Source: Halodesulfurarchaeum formicicum
GTDB lineage: Archaea > Halobacteriota > Halobacteria > Halobacteriales > Halobacteriaceae
Assembly (NCBI RefSeq): GCF_001886955.1
Contig: NZ_CP016804.1
Location: forward strand, 186,001 to 250,000
Length of the DNA: 64,000 nucleotides
Direction: 5' to 3'
The notes under the pieces are model-generated. The model did not search any database, was not told the DNA's origin, and worked only from the letters and a program-made list of their open reading frames with translations. Shown here in pieces: positions 12,353 through 21,378 of the stretch. Each line of letters begins with the position of its first letter. Position 1 is the first letter of the stretch. The position numbers were made by a program, and so were the translations under genes.

Positions 12353-12432
12353 AGTGGTTCGTTTTCGGCCGGGCTACTTCAATGTGCCCGCGTCCGGGGT
12401 AGGGTTTTGGCGACCGGCGTCGAAGTACCGCT

Positions 12433-13182
12433 ATGCGCCGCGACCGCGTGGACTGGGAACGACTCGGCGTCTGGGTGATCGGCCTGGTCGTCGTTGCCGC
12501 TGCGCTCCTGGTTGGCTTCGCCGGAACGCCGTACACGGCCCCGCCGGGAGCCATCGAGGCAACAGCAGCCAACCCCGCGATCGACGTGACTTCGTTCCAT
12601 GGTGGCTACGCTATCACCCCCGTCGACACTGCACCCGATGCTGCGCTGGTCTTCTACCCCGGTGCCCGCGTGGATCCGAGTGCCTACGTGCCTGTCATGG
12701 GCCCGGTCGTGGCCGAAAGTGATGTCGCCGTGCTCGTTCCCCGGCCGCGATTGAACCTGGCGGTCCTCGAACCGAATATGGCAGAGTCGGTCCGGGCGGC
12801 CACCCCCCAGATCGAGCAGTGGTACGTCGGCGGCCACTCGTTGGGCGGTGCGATGGCCTGTCGTGTCGCTGCGTCGAACCCCGAGTGGGTCGAGGGTGTG
12901 GTCCTCTTCGGTTCGTACTGTGACCGCTCGATAGCGGACACGGATCTCTCCGTGCTCTCGGTTGGCGGGACTCGGGATACCGTACTTGGGACTGATCGGT
13001 CGGCGCTTCGCCCGGAGCGACTTCCGGAAAACGCCACGATCTATCGGATCGAGGGGCTCAATCACACGCAGTTCGGGAGCTACGCGGGCCAGCCGGGAGA
13101 CAGTCCGGCGACGATTTCACGGGAAACTGCACACGAGCGTCTGCAGTCGGCCCTCGTCGAATTCTTCGTGGCGAGGGGCTAG
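12433..13182 (+). CDS. Alpha/beta hydrolase, membrane-anchored
   Basis: A 249-aa protein with one N-terminal membrane segment (WVIGLVVVAAALLVGFAG) followed by an exported alpha/beta-hydrolase domain. The nucleophile elbow GGHSLGGAMA is clear, and a late His in GLNHTQFGSY would complete the triad; an Asp is likely in GGTRDTV. It resembles the Abhydrolase_5/dienelactone-hydrolase group and could be an esterase or lipase. It is transcribed divergently from the calcium-repeat surface protein, with about 80 bp between them. Confidence 0.85.
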   Translation: MRRDRVDWERLGVWVIGLVVVAAALLVGFAGTPYTAPPGAIEATAANPAIDVTSFHGGYAITPVDTAPDAALVFYPGARVDPSAYVPVMGPVVAESDVAVLVPRPRLNLAVLEPNMAESVRAATPQIEQWYVGGHSLGGAMACRVAASNPEWVEGVVLFGSYCDRSIADTDLSVLSVGGTRDTVLGTDRSALRPERLPENATIYRIEGLNHTQFGSYAGQPGDSPATISRETAHERLQSALVEFFVARG

Positions 13183-13388
13183 TCGAGCAGCCCCATCTCC
13201 TCGGCGAGCAGGTCCTGGAGCCGGGACTTCACGGCGGGATCGATCTCTGCGACCGGCTCCCCGTCGTGCTGGCGCTCGTTGTGCGCCTCGATCGTCGCCT
13301 CGACCTCGTCGAAGGGGACGCTGGTCTCGGTCCCACAGGCTTCACAGGTGATCGTGAGTGCCGGCAGGTCCTCGTCCGTGTCTGTCAT
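13179..13388 (-). CDS. Small zinc-finger-like protein
   Basis: A 69-aa acidic protein with CEACG near the N-terminus and HNERQH about 20 residues later, a C-x2-C...H-x4-H arrangement that suggests a single zinc site. Small haloarchaeal proteins of this kind are common and mostly uncharacterised. Its 3' end overlaps the stop of the convergent hydrolase gene by 4 bp. Confidence 0.72.
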   Translation of the reverse strand: MTDTDEDLPALTITCEACGTETSVPFDEVEATIEAHNERQHDGEPVAEIDPAVKSRLQDLLAEEMGLLD

Positions 13389-13469
13389 ACCTTCGTCTAC
13401 ACGGACCAGGGCCTAATGAGAACCGGTTGCCACGAAAAATCTGGCTGGGACCCAGCCGGGGGATTCCTT

Positions 13470-13640
13470 CTAGACCGTCTCGATCTCGGCTTTGACAGCG
13501 CCGACTGTCTCCTCGTCGAGTGTGAGGTCGGGATGGGCCTCCTGTACGTGGGCTTCGACCTCGCTCAGTACTTCCTCTTCCGTTTCGCCTTCACAGACAC
13601 CGTGACAGCCGTCGACGATGCACTCGACCTGTTGTGACAT
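13470..13640 (-). CDS. DUF1059-like small protein
   Basis: A 56-aa protein beginning MSQQVECIVDGCHGVCEGET. Three cysteines in the first 16 residues, a histidine (C-x3-C-H-x2-C type) and the pattern EEVLSEVEAHVQEAHPDL resemble DUF1059 proteins. An in-frame upstream ATG at 13730 exists, but the extension has no similarity to the family. Function unknown. Confidence 0.72.
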   Translation of the reverse strand: MSQQVECIVDGCHGVCEGETEEEVLSEVEAHVQEAHPDLTLDEETVGAVKAEIETV

Positions 13641-14426
13641 TGCAAGCGAGACAATGAGGGACATGGGGTTAGGGAGACGGCCCACGTGATTTGGTATGAG
13701 AGAGCGGGTTTTTCCAGACGGATCTTTCAAATCGGTTCGGCAGTATCTATCTCAGGTTCGTTTCTGCAAGTAATGTTGAACTGTGCGTTGAATTAGCGGG
13801 AGAGGGTTATTTCAGTGGTGGTCCGTTATGTATGCAAAATGAAATATAACTGTAAAATATTACTTCGTAAATTGGTACGTTCGATGTTCTATGATGAGGA
13901 GGGCCGTTTTGATGGAAGGCGGAAAAAAGCAAGAACGACACTCGGAAACTCGGCTAAAACCCGTTAAACGGGTAAAGAATGCCGTTTTTGCATAGGAAAA
14001 CAATGACTTAAACAAACTTTGAAATACAATGTAGAAAAACAAAATACTATGGGGGTTATTGCTCTATTATAATTAAAAACCAAATTTTTAGACAAATAAA
14101 ACCTTACCTTTAAATTTATATTCGAGAATTATTAACAATCGAAACCGAACGAAGTGGTTTCGGGTCGGCCGGGTTGCGGTCTCTTTTTGCCCTGTACTTT
14201 ATTAATAGAATTTATAGGTATTTGATTAACTATAAATTTATTGTAAACAAATTCTGGTCGTCTTTCCTACCGGTTAGCAAATTTTGGTTTGGCGTCTTGC
14301 GTGGGGGGTAAGTTTTTTCACTACAAATTTGAAAGGTCCACTCTGTTTTTTGTGGCCCGACCCGTCGTTAGCGTATGAATCCTGTTTTGGGAAAATCTTA
14401 GTATCCACAGCACAGATATCTCACGT
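13641..14426. other. AT-rich spacer at left edge of low-GC region
   Basis: About 790 bp of markedly AT-rich sequence between GC-rich housekeeping genes and the SMC-like gene. I see no convincing gene. It contains small inverted repeats, ACCCGTT-A-AACGGGT (13959-13973) and CGAAACC-N9-GGTTTCG (14140-14162), several poly-A/T tracts and possible promoter boxes near 14390 for the gene starting at 14427. No tRNA, integrase or insertion-sequence remnant is visible. Confidence 0.7.
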
Positions 14427-16343
14427 ATGGGTAATTCAAGTCGTGGCTCTATCCAGATCGAAATAGAAAATCTCGGTGGGATAAATTCACTAACCACCGC
14501 AATTCCTCCCGGAATCAATATTTTGTCGGGGAAAAACGCAACAAATCGGACGTCGTTTCTTCGGTCGGTAGCTGCCGCATTGGGAGCTGATCAATCAGCA
14601 GGCACTCTCAAAACGGATTCTACTGAAGGATATGTATCGCTGTCGTTTGATGGTGAATCTGTGAGCCGTAACTATGAACGAACCAATGGGTCAGTGATTC
14701 GAACGGGTGATCCGCTTACTGACAAATCAGAGTTGGTCGATAATTACGTGTCGCTGTTCTCGACAAACCCTGCTCGGACTGCTATTCGAAGCGGGGGCAC
14801 CGGCTTGAGAGATATTCTGATGAGCGGGGTGGATACTGCTGAAATCAAATCGGAAATACAGTCCCTCAAACAGCGTCGAACTTCACTCCAATCGCAACTT
14901 GATGAGATTGAACGTGCACAGGCCCAATTGCCCGCGAAAGAAAGCCGTCAACAAAGCCTCGAGTCTGAGTTACATGAAATAGAGCAAACAATCGAGGAGG
15001 TTGAACAAAATATCGAGGAGTACAAAGCGACAGCCGATGAGATTGATGCGGCTGAAGAAGTCCTCGACGCGCTTGAAGATCGTCGTGAAGATTTGCGGCG
15101 TGTTGAAAATAGAATCGAGGCCACGGAACAAAATCTATCGCAACTAAAACAAGAGCGGCAATCGATCGAGGCAGACCTTGAGGAAATTACAGTTTCCGAC
15201 AAACGGCGTTCCGAATTACAAACCAAGCGGGAAGCCTTGGATTCTGAAATCAGCGAATTGCAGAGCACGGTAACTGATCTGAGCGACATTATATCGCACA
15301 ATCGATCAGTTCTCGAGGATGATGAAGTGGTTCATTCGTTTGAAACGGACGAGACGGTGGTAAGCCAGATCGATCCAAGCGGGTCGACGGTGGAGTGTTG
15401 GACATGTGGGAGTGAAGTTGAACGCTCGACGATCGAATCTCGAATGGAAACGCTGGAAGACATACGAAAACAAACACATCAGCAATTACAGAAGCGCCGG
15501 CAGGAGCTCGAGTCGGTTACGTCGGAGCTATCTTCAATTAAAGAAAATGAAAGGGAACGCTATCAGCTTGAAGACGAACTCCGGGACACCAACTCCGCTA
15601 TTGACGCCGAAACGGAATCACTCGCCGACCTAAATGCCCGTGCTGAAAACCTCCGAGAGGAGGTTGAGGACCTGCAGGAGCAAGTGGCAAACACGGAAGA
15701 ACTTCGGGAAAGTGAGCTTCCTGATGCGTACCAGCGCCTGAACCAATTACAACACGAGAGGGGACAGAAAGAGGCACAGCTAGAGCAAGTCGAAGAAACA
15801 ATCGAGGATCTCGAGGCGACGATTGCGGACAAGGATGACGTAGAAAGGCAATTGCGCCAGGTAAAAAAGGATCTAGACGAGACACGAGGTCAGATCAAAC
15901 AAATCGAACAGAACCTTGTCGATCAGTTCAATGGGCAAATGGAAGATCTGATTGACATTTTAGGATATGAAAATATATCACGTGTCTGGCTGGAGCGTAT
16001 CGTGGAGAACGGGCCAGAAGCGGCTGAATTCGCGATTCACGTGGTCCGTGAAGCTGAAGATGGCTCCGTATATGAAGACTCACTTTCGACACTATCTGAG
16101 TCTGAACGGGAAATCATCGGAATCATGATCTCGGTCTCTGGATATTTTGTTCATGGGCTCGATAAGGAGATCCCGCTGATGTTATTTGACTCTGTAGAGG
16201 TGATTGACGCAACTCGATTAGAAGCCTTGCTGGAGTACATCAGTGAGTATGCCCCATACCTTATTGTGGCTCTCCTTCCAGAAGAGGCAGCTGCGATCGA
16301 GAAACGAACGATCACCGCCCCTTCCTTTGAAGTTCAGTCATGA
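14427..16343 (+). CDS. Archaea-specific SMC-related protein (Rad50/SMC-like coiled-coil ATPase)
   Basis: A 638-aa protein with split ATPase halves flanking a long coiled coil. The N-terminal half has the P-loop-like SGKNATNRTSFLRS (around residue 35). Residues about 140-500 are Glu/Gln/Arg-rich heptads with a hinge carrying CWTC (Cys324, Cys327), like the Rad50 zinc hook. The C-terminal half has the signature-like TLSESEREIIGIMISVSGY and the degenerate Walker B LMLFDSVEVID, without the usual DE pair. It fits the group annotated as archaea-specific SMC-related proteins. It overlaps the next gene by 4 bp (ATGA) and is clearly lower in GC than the flanks. Confidence 0.85.
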   Translation: MGNSSRGSIQIEIENLGGINSLTTAIPPGINILSGKNATNRTSFLRSVAAALGADQSAGTLKTDSTEGYVSLSFDGESVSRNYERTNGSVIRTGDPLTDKSELVDNYVSLFSTNPARTAIRSGGTGLRDILMSGVDTAEIKSEIQSLKQRRTSLQSQLDEIERAQAQLPAKESRQQSLESELHEIEQTIEEVEQNIEEYKATADEIDAAEEVLDALEDRREDLRRVENRIEATEQNLSQLKQERQSIEADLEEITVSDKRRSELQTKREALDSEISELQSTVTDLSDIISHNRSVLEDDEVVHSFETDETVVSQIDPSGSTVECWTCGSEVERSTIESRMETLEDIRKQTHQQLQKRRQELESVTSELSSIKENERERYQLEDELRDTNSAIDAETESLADLNARAENLREEVEDLQEQVANTEELRESELPDAYQRLNQLQHERGQKEAQLEQVEETIEDLEATIADKDDVERQLRQVKKDLDETRGQIKQIEQNLVDQFNGQMEDLIDILGYENISRVWLERIVENGPEAAEFAIHVVREAEDGSVYEDSLSTLSESEREIIGIMISVSGYFVHGLDKEIPLMLFDSVEVIDATRLEALLEYISEYAPYLIVALLPEEAAAIEKRTITAPSFEVQS

Positions 16344-16894
16344 GCAAACTCAAGATCCAGCGACTGAAAGAGGAATACGATCTTGAGGGGCTTGATGACG
16401 AGCTAAAACACCAATATGTAACCGAAAACAAGGCGCTTCGGGATCTAGCGGCGTACGTGAATATAGAGATCGCCCGCCAATTCTTTCAGGACAAACCATT
16501 TTCACCCGACCACGTTTATCGGGTATTTAACGAGCCCGATGAATTTTCCAAACGAACCGAGACTGAACTCCGGAAACGATTAAGCGAGGAAGGCATCGAC
16601 ATTGAGGAATTACGGAAAGACTGGGTCGAACATATGACTGTTCGATCGTATTTGAATCGAGTCCTCAATATAGACACCTCCCGACAGCGGCAATCACGGA
16701 CCCATGACGAAGTGCTCACTGACATCCGCGGAGTTCTAAACCGGGAAGAATCGATAATTGCTGAGATCCTCGAGACCGTTGATGATTTTGATGGCGAAAA
16801 ATGGGATATCCATACGGATCTTCGTCTGATAAACGACGAAACGGGGGAATCCATACGGATTGAGGAGTACTTTCGCGAATTGGACGCGTCTTGA
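16340..16894 (+). CDS. rdfA: RdfA-like protein (rod-determining factor A family)
   Basis: A 184-aa acidic, mostly helical protein starting MSKLKIQRLKEEYDLEGLDDEL, with ENKALRDLAAYVN and SPDHVYRVF. This matches my memory of the haloarchaeal RdfA family, whose Haloferax member affects the rod/disk cell-shape switch. Its gene overlaps that of the SMC-like protein, so they are very likely co-translated and may form a complex. The family assignment is from memory; the role in this organism is inferred. Confidence 0.75.
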   Translation: MSKLKIQRLKEEYDLEGLDDELKHQYVTENKALRDLAAYVNIEIARQFFQDKPFSPDHVYRVFNEPDEFSKRTETELRKRLSEEGIDIEELRKDWVEHMTVRSYLNRVLNIDTSRQRQSRTHDEVLTDIRGVLNREESIIAEILETVDDFDGEKWDIHTDLRLINDETGESIRIEEYFRELDAS

Positions 16895-17701
16895 TAGCGG
16901 CGCTGTCGGTAATTCAGGGGTACCAATTTTGAGTGGGGGGTCTCCTTTCGGGTGTCCGAAGGGCTCGGAAGGGCCTATTTTGTCCAACCTTAGATTGGAT
17001 AAAATGTTCTGGTCCCGGTCACCAAACTCTATCCAAACTAAGCTTGGATAGATTTGGCCTTCGAGTTTTACGATGACCTCGTTAGTCGGCGGTTGGCATT
17101 GCGAGAGTCGATGCCGATTCGATTTTTGCGAACGGTGTGTGCGACACCAACACCCAACATGAGGGTTGGTATAAAGCACCACGCTAATTCCACAATCTAG
17201 CTTCCAAATAGCGGGTTCCTGGATTACCGTTTGTTCCGTCCTTGGGAACCTCCCGCTTATAAGCGAGGACCAGGCCAAGCGTGATGTGATAATTAGCCCC
17301 CATTAATCTCACGAATAAAAATTATAGCTCCGAAAAACTAAAAAACTGTAATTTGACCCGCCTGGGGGAACCAACACTGGTCAGTGTCGGCCAATAGTGA
17401 CAAATCCGCTTTCAGGCGTTCATTCAGTCCAACAGACGCTATTGTGGATACTAGAGCAGGTTTCCCACCCGCTTCTGTCTGCAAATAACTTAAAAGTTCG
17501 ATTTTTAGGAACACAAACGGGTTGAGTTTTTGCGACCCGATTCATGCTGCTAGCCATCACGTCGTTTTCGAATCGACCTTGCACATAGACCCGAAATCAA
17601 CCCCCTACTCGGAATTTCTCCGTCTAGAAACCCTGTCGGTCTTGGATCTGGAGGTTTACGGATGCCGAACATTTTTACCAATGCTTGGAGTTAGATACAC
17701 T
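16895..17701. other. Spacer of about 800 bp with inverted repeats, no gene seen
   Basis: The spacer between rdfA and the IclR-type regulator. No reading frame resembles a protein. It contains twin inverted repeats (listed separately), a perfect 12-bp palindrome CGCTTATAAGCG inside CCTC...GAGG (about 17249-17268), and AT-rich segments near 17310-17345 and 17500-17515. The regulator frame can be extended upstream to 17522, but that stretch does not look like IclR. Confidence 0.6.
16980..17051. repeat. Twin inverted repeats, ATCCAA-N7-TTGGAT type
   Basis: Copy one is TTGTCCAA-N7-TTGGATAA (16980-17002). Copy two is the perfect CTATCCAA-N7-TTGGATAG (17029-17051). Their starts are 49 bp apart. Identical arm cores, identical 7-nt spacing and near-integral helical phasing suggest paired operator sites or two small RNA hairpins ending the rdfA transcript. 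There is no long T-run after either. Confidence 0.6.
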
Positions 17702-18511
17702 ATGACCGATGGTTCAGAGTATAACCGGGTCAAGACGACTCAATTATCTATTCGGATTCTCGAGACGATCAAGGAGTTAGATGGGGCACGGCTTTCCGAG
17801 ATTGTTTCGTCCTTAGATATTGCAAAGAGCACCGCTCACAAGCATCTTCATACCATGGAGGAAGCCGGCTATCTGATCAAAGAGGGCGGAACATACCAGA
17901 TCGGTCTGAAATTCTTAAATCTCGGCGAGTACGCTAGGGAGCGGTGGCCTGGGTTCGAGCATATCAAAAACGCAGTTGGGGAACTCACTGAACGGACGGA
18001 TGAGGAATGTGATTTTGTCGTCGAGGACCACGGGCGTGTGACGACAATCGAGGAGTCCTACCACAAATGGGTGAAATACGAGGAGCCATCGGACGGGCCC
18101 CCGTCGAAAGAGTATCGTGCGAGGATCGGCTCGTACTATTATATTCACGCTACAGCGTCTGGTTTGGCTATCTTGGCCGAATATCCAACTGAACGCGTCA
18201 ATGAGATCATCAATAAATGGGGCCTTCCAGCAAAGACAGAGTACACGATCACTTCCCAATCTGCCCTGTTTGAGGAATTAGAGCAGGTAGCAAAGCGAGG
18301 GTATTCTGTGGACGACCAGGGGTATGCAGAGGGCATGCGCAGTATCGGTAAAGCAGTTCACGGTCCCGATGGGCGAGTGTTGGGGGCGCTCAGTGTCTCC
18401 GGCCCCGCTTACCGAGTTGATGGGGTGGTTCTGCAGGAAAAGATACCGAACGAACTGATCGCTGTGGTGGATTCCTTGGAGCAGACATTGGCGGAGGAAG
18501 CACCACTCTAG
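17702..18511 (+). CDS. IclR-family transcriptional regulator
   Basis: A 269-aa protein with an N-terminal winged helix (IRILETIKELDGARLSEIVSS, then DIAKSTAHKHLHTMEEAGYL) and the IclR effector domain with IGSYYYIHATASGLAILAE and the late GMRSIGKAVHGPDGRVLGALSVSGPAYR. The start is taken at ATG 17702 because the HTH begins about 15 residues later, as is normal, and GTTAGATACA lies just before it. It is the first gene of the mycofactocin region and a good candidate regulator of the aldehyde dehydrogenase and downstream operons. Actinobacterial loci use a TetR-type MftR, which is absent here. Confidence 0.88.
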   Translation: MTDGSEYNRVKTTQLSIRILETIKELDGARLSEIVSSLDIAKSTAHKHLHTMEEAGYLIKEGGTYQIGLKFLNLGEYARERWPGFEHIKNAVGELTERTDEECDFVVEDHGRVTTIEESYHKWVKYEEPSDGPPSKEYRARIGSYYYIHATASGLAILAEYPTERVNEIINKWGLPAKTEYTITSQSALFEELEQVAKRGYSVDDQGYAEGMRSIGKAVHGPDGRVLGALSVSGPAYRVDGVVLQEKIPNELIAVVDSLEQTLAEEAPL

Positions 18512-18575
18512 TGGTTACCGTGCTTCTGTTTTCCACACACAAAGATTAAGGACAACCTGGTTAGAACATAATCCC

Positions 18576-20090
18576 ATGGAACCCAGTGATATGGGCGACT
18601 CCGTTAGAGAGAGGCATGCCAACGCACAGGAGTGGGCAACTGAGGTCAGCTCATTTAATGCGTGGGTAGGCGGATCACACGTTGAGACTGACGACTCTAT
18701 CGAAACTCGGGACCCGGTGACGAACGAGTCCATCGTGGAAGTCCCGCTCTTCGATTCTGACACCGTCGACGACACCGTCGCCGAGGCTTGGGACGCATAT
18801 GACGAGGAGTGGTCGAATACCAATCCCGCCGACCGCTCCGAGATGTTGTTTGACTGGATCGACGTTCTAACGGACCATATTGAGGAGCTATCCCTTCTCG
18901 AGTCACTCGACACTGGCAAACCGATCGGTGATGCCCGGGGCGAGGTTCTGGGTGCGATAGATACTCTCGAATATTATGCATCGTTGGCTCGCACGCAGAG
19001 TGGAAAACAGGTGCCGGCCCGTAACGACGTGCACACCTACACCCGAAGTGAACCGTATGGCGTGGTTGGTCAGATCACGCCATGGAACTTCCCAATGTGG
19101 GCTGCTGCCTGGAAACTTGGCCCAGCCCTCGCCGCTGGCAACACGTCGGTCCTGAAGCCTTCTGCCACCACCCCGTTGACTACGGTCCGAATGGCTGAGC
19201 TATCAGCAGGCGTGATACCCGACGGGGTGATTAACGTCGTTACTGGGACCGGCTCGGTAACCGGTGGAGCAGTGACCGAGCACGAGGACATCCGAAAGGT
19301 CTCCTTTACCGGGAGTACTGGGGTTGGAAAGGGAATCATGGAGGCTGCTGCAGGCCACTTTGCTCCAGTTACGCTGGAACTTGGTGGGAAGTCGCCGTTC
19401 CTGGTCTTCCCCGATGCGGATCTCGACAAGGTTGTCGACGCCGTCGCATCCGGAATCTTCTATAGCACTGGCGAAATCTGTGATGCCTTTTCACGCGCCC
19501 TCGTTCACGAAGATATCGTCGATGAATTCACGGAACGGTTTGTGGAGAAGGCCGAATCTTACCAGCTTGGTGACCCGCTTTTGGAGGAGACTACCATGGG
19601 TCCCCTAACTTCCAAGGAGCAGTTTGAGACTGTGACATCGTACATAGATATCGGATCGTCCGAGGGAGCAAATCTCCTCACGGGTGGTGGCACACCCGAT
19701 GCCGATGAGATCAGTGGCGGGTGGTATGTTGAACCAACTGTCTATGGGGACGTAGACAATGAGATGCGTATTGCCCAGGAGGAGATCTTCGGCCCCGTCC
19801 AGACGATTCAAACGTTCAATAGTTATGAAGAAGCGATTGAACTTGCCAATGACACCCGGTATGGGCTTGCAGCAGGGGTAGGGACTGAATCGACTGACAT
19901 CGCACACAATGCGGCAGCTGACCTCGAAGCAGGACTAATCTATGTCAACGAGTACGGTCCCATACTCCCTGATGCTCCCTATGGCGGGTTCAAGGATTCC
20001 GGCATTGGGCGGGACCTAGGCGAAGAAGCACTTGATCACTACCAGCAGACCAAGTCCGTGTACGTTAATTTGGGAGACCCCGATCTATAG
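18576..20090 (+). CDS. NAD(P)-dependent aldehyde dehydrogenase
   Basis: A 504-aa cytoplasmic enzyme oxidising an aldehyde to the acid. Family motifs are present: GQITPWNFPMWAAAWKLGPALAAGNTSVLKPS, split by eye into TPWNFP and KPS, FTGSTGVGKGI, the general-base motif LELGGKSP, the catalytic Cys in STGEICDAFSR, and EEIFGPVQTI near the C-terminus. It resembles betaine/aminoaldehyde dehydrogenases. Its place between the IclR regulator and a mycofactocin-type SDR suggests it removes the aldehyde made by that alcohol dehydrogenase. The substrate is unknown. Confidence 0.92.
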   Translation: MEPSDMGDSVRERHANAQEWATEVSSFNAWVGGSHVETDDSIETRDPVTNESIVEVPLFDSDTVDDTVAEAWDAYDEEWSNTNPADRSEMLFDWIDVLTDHIEELSLLESLDTGKPIGDARGEVLGAIDTLEYYASLARTQSGKQVPARNDVHTYTRSEPYGVVGQITPWNFPMWAAAWKLGPALAAGNTSVLKPSATTPLTTVRMAELSAGVIPDGVINVVTGTGSVTGGAVTEHEDIRKVSFTGSTGVGKGIMEAAAGHFAPVTLELGGKSPFLVFPDADLDKVVDAVASGIFYSTGEICDAFSRALVHEDIVDEFTERFVEKAESYQLGDPLLEETTMGPLTSKEQFETVTSYIDIGSSEGANLLTGGGTPDADEISGGWYVEPTVYGDVDNEMRIAQEEIFGPVQTIQTFNSYEEAIELANDTRYGLAAGVGTESTDIAHNAAADLEAGLIYVNEYGPILPDAPYGGFKDSGIGRDLGEEALDHYQQTKSVYVNLGDPDL

Positions 20091-20238
20091 TCCCGAACGT
20101 GGATGCACTGCTCAGAGTAGAGGGACCGGGACGTTTGCACCGCTTGGCCGGGCGCTGTTTTTGATTTACTACGGGCTATGCCATCTCCGATTTGTGAGGG
20201 TTAAATTTATGCATAGTAAGGTTCTCGAATGGAATGAA

Positions 20239-20299
20239 GGTAACAGGGGACATCCCGCGGTGAGACACTATCTCCCGCCCATCGAGAGATGGTGTTACC
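20239..20299 (+). promoter_or_regulatory. Possible structured 5' leader of first mycofactocin-type SDR
   Basis: A TATA-like TTAAATTTAT lies at 20201-20210, so transcription should start near 20230 and leave an untranslated leader of about 75 nt, unusual where leaderless mRNAs are the norm. Within it GGTAAC (20239-20244) can pair with GTTACC (20294-20299), and inside that ACACTATCTC with GAGAGATGGTGT. This could be a regulatory hairpin. It matches no riboswitch class I know. Confidence 0.35.
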
Positions 20300-20309
20300 A
20301 TAACAGCCC

Positions 20310-21128
20310 ATGGTAGAATACGATTTCAACGGCCAGGTCGCGTTCGTCACCGGCGCGGCTCGTGGTCAAGGACGATCGCATGCAGTAGCGTACGCAGAAA
20401 ACGGGGCCGACGTCGTCGTCACCGACATTTGTGAGGACGTGGAGACCTCTGATTACCCGCTTTCATCCCGCGAAGATCTGGAAAAAACCGCTGAGTTGGT
20501 CGAGGAAGAGGGCCAGGAAGCGTTGGTGATCGAGATGGACGTCCGCGACGACGCGGAGGTTCAGGCTGCCGTTGAGAAAGCTGTTGACCACTTTGGTCAC
20601 ATCGATATTCTGGCGAACAACGCCGGCATCTGGAACCTCGACTTCCTCCACGAGATGAGTGAGGAGAAATGGGACGAGATGATCGACATCGACCTGAAGG
20701 GTGTGTGGCTGCCGAGTAAATATGTGGCCCAGCACATGGTCGAACGTGGCGAAGGTGGCAAGATCGTCAGTACGGCGTCGACCGCTGGCCACGGTGCGAG
20801 CTATCGCGGTGGACATTACACGGCTGCAAAGCATGGCGTCGTCGGCCTGACTCGCTCATTGGCCATCGAACTGGGTGAATACGGCATCAATGTGAACTGT
20901 GTTTCACCCACCGGCATCGATTCCCCGATGACCCGGATGCTTATCGAGGAACACGGCCAGGACTCCATTGATGAACTCGAAGAGTACACTGGCAAATGGA
21001 ACGTTATGGACGAAGGGCCGGTCGAACCGCGAGACGTCAGTGAGGCGTATCTGTGGCTCTCGAGTGACGCGGCACGCTACGTAACCGGTAGCGCGCTTCC
21101 CGTGGACGCTGGGTTGATGGCAAAGTGA
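20310..21128 (+). CDS. Mycofactocin-coupled SDR oxidoreductase (nicotinoprotein), copy 1
   Basis: A 272-aa SDR with cofactor loop TGAARGQGRSHAVAYAENG and catalytic Tyr170/Lys174 (HYTAAKHG). Between strands two and three is the insertion DICEDVETSDYPLSSREDLEKTAELV. This insertion type marks the SDR subfamily that occurs only with mycofactocin genes and is thought to hold NAD(H) non-exchangeably, so that electrons leave through mycofactocin. It probably oxidises an alcohol or amine. With the aldehyde dehydrogenase upstream and the OYE/ETF operon downstream it forms a substrate-oxidation module. Confidence 0.9.
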   Translation: MVEYDFNGQVAFVTGAARGQGRSHAVAYAENGADVVVTDICEDVETSDYPLSSREDLEKTAELVEEEGQEALVIEMDVRDDAEVQAAVEKAVDHFGHIDILANNAGIWNLDFLHEMSEEKWDEMIDIDLKGVWLPSKYVAQHMVERGEGGKIVSTASTAGHGASYRGGHYTAAKHGVVGLTRSLAIELGEYGINVNCVSPTGIDSPMTRMLIEEHGQDSIDELEEYTGKWNVMDEGPVEPRDVSEAYLWLSSDAARYVTGSALPVDAGLMAK

Positions 21129-21378
21129 TTTCTGCCTAAGTCGACCGAACGCACCCGAACACCCATCCGTCGGTTTCCGAGTTCGTCCGCTCTGGTTGCG
21201 GTGAACGAGCCTTTCTACAACCCCTCAATCCCATCCTCTTGTCCAGGGCTGGGCGAAAGCCCTGGCGTATCCGTGAGACGCACAAGCCGACGGTCGACCA
21301 GGGGAAATTTCATTAATGGGGGTACTCTACTCGGAAACGAGGATCTCGGCGCCGGGAACCAGGCGTCCATCCAGAAAA

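Noticed and set aside
13860-14042. 60-aa minus-strand frame in the AT-rich spacer
   Set aside because: Phe/Ser/Thr-rich composition expected by chance in AT-rich DNA; no start signals or motif.
16736-17278. 180-aa minus-strand frame overlapping the rdfA 3' end
   Set aside because: Half is antisense to rdfA and the rest covers inverted repeats; composition does not look like haloarchaeal protein.
17522-17701. 60-residue upstream extension of the IclR regulator
   Set aside because: The extension resembles no IclR protein; the internal ATG at 17702 gives the normal length and HTH position.
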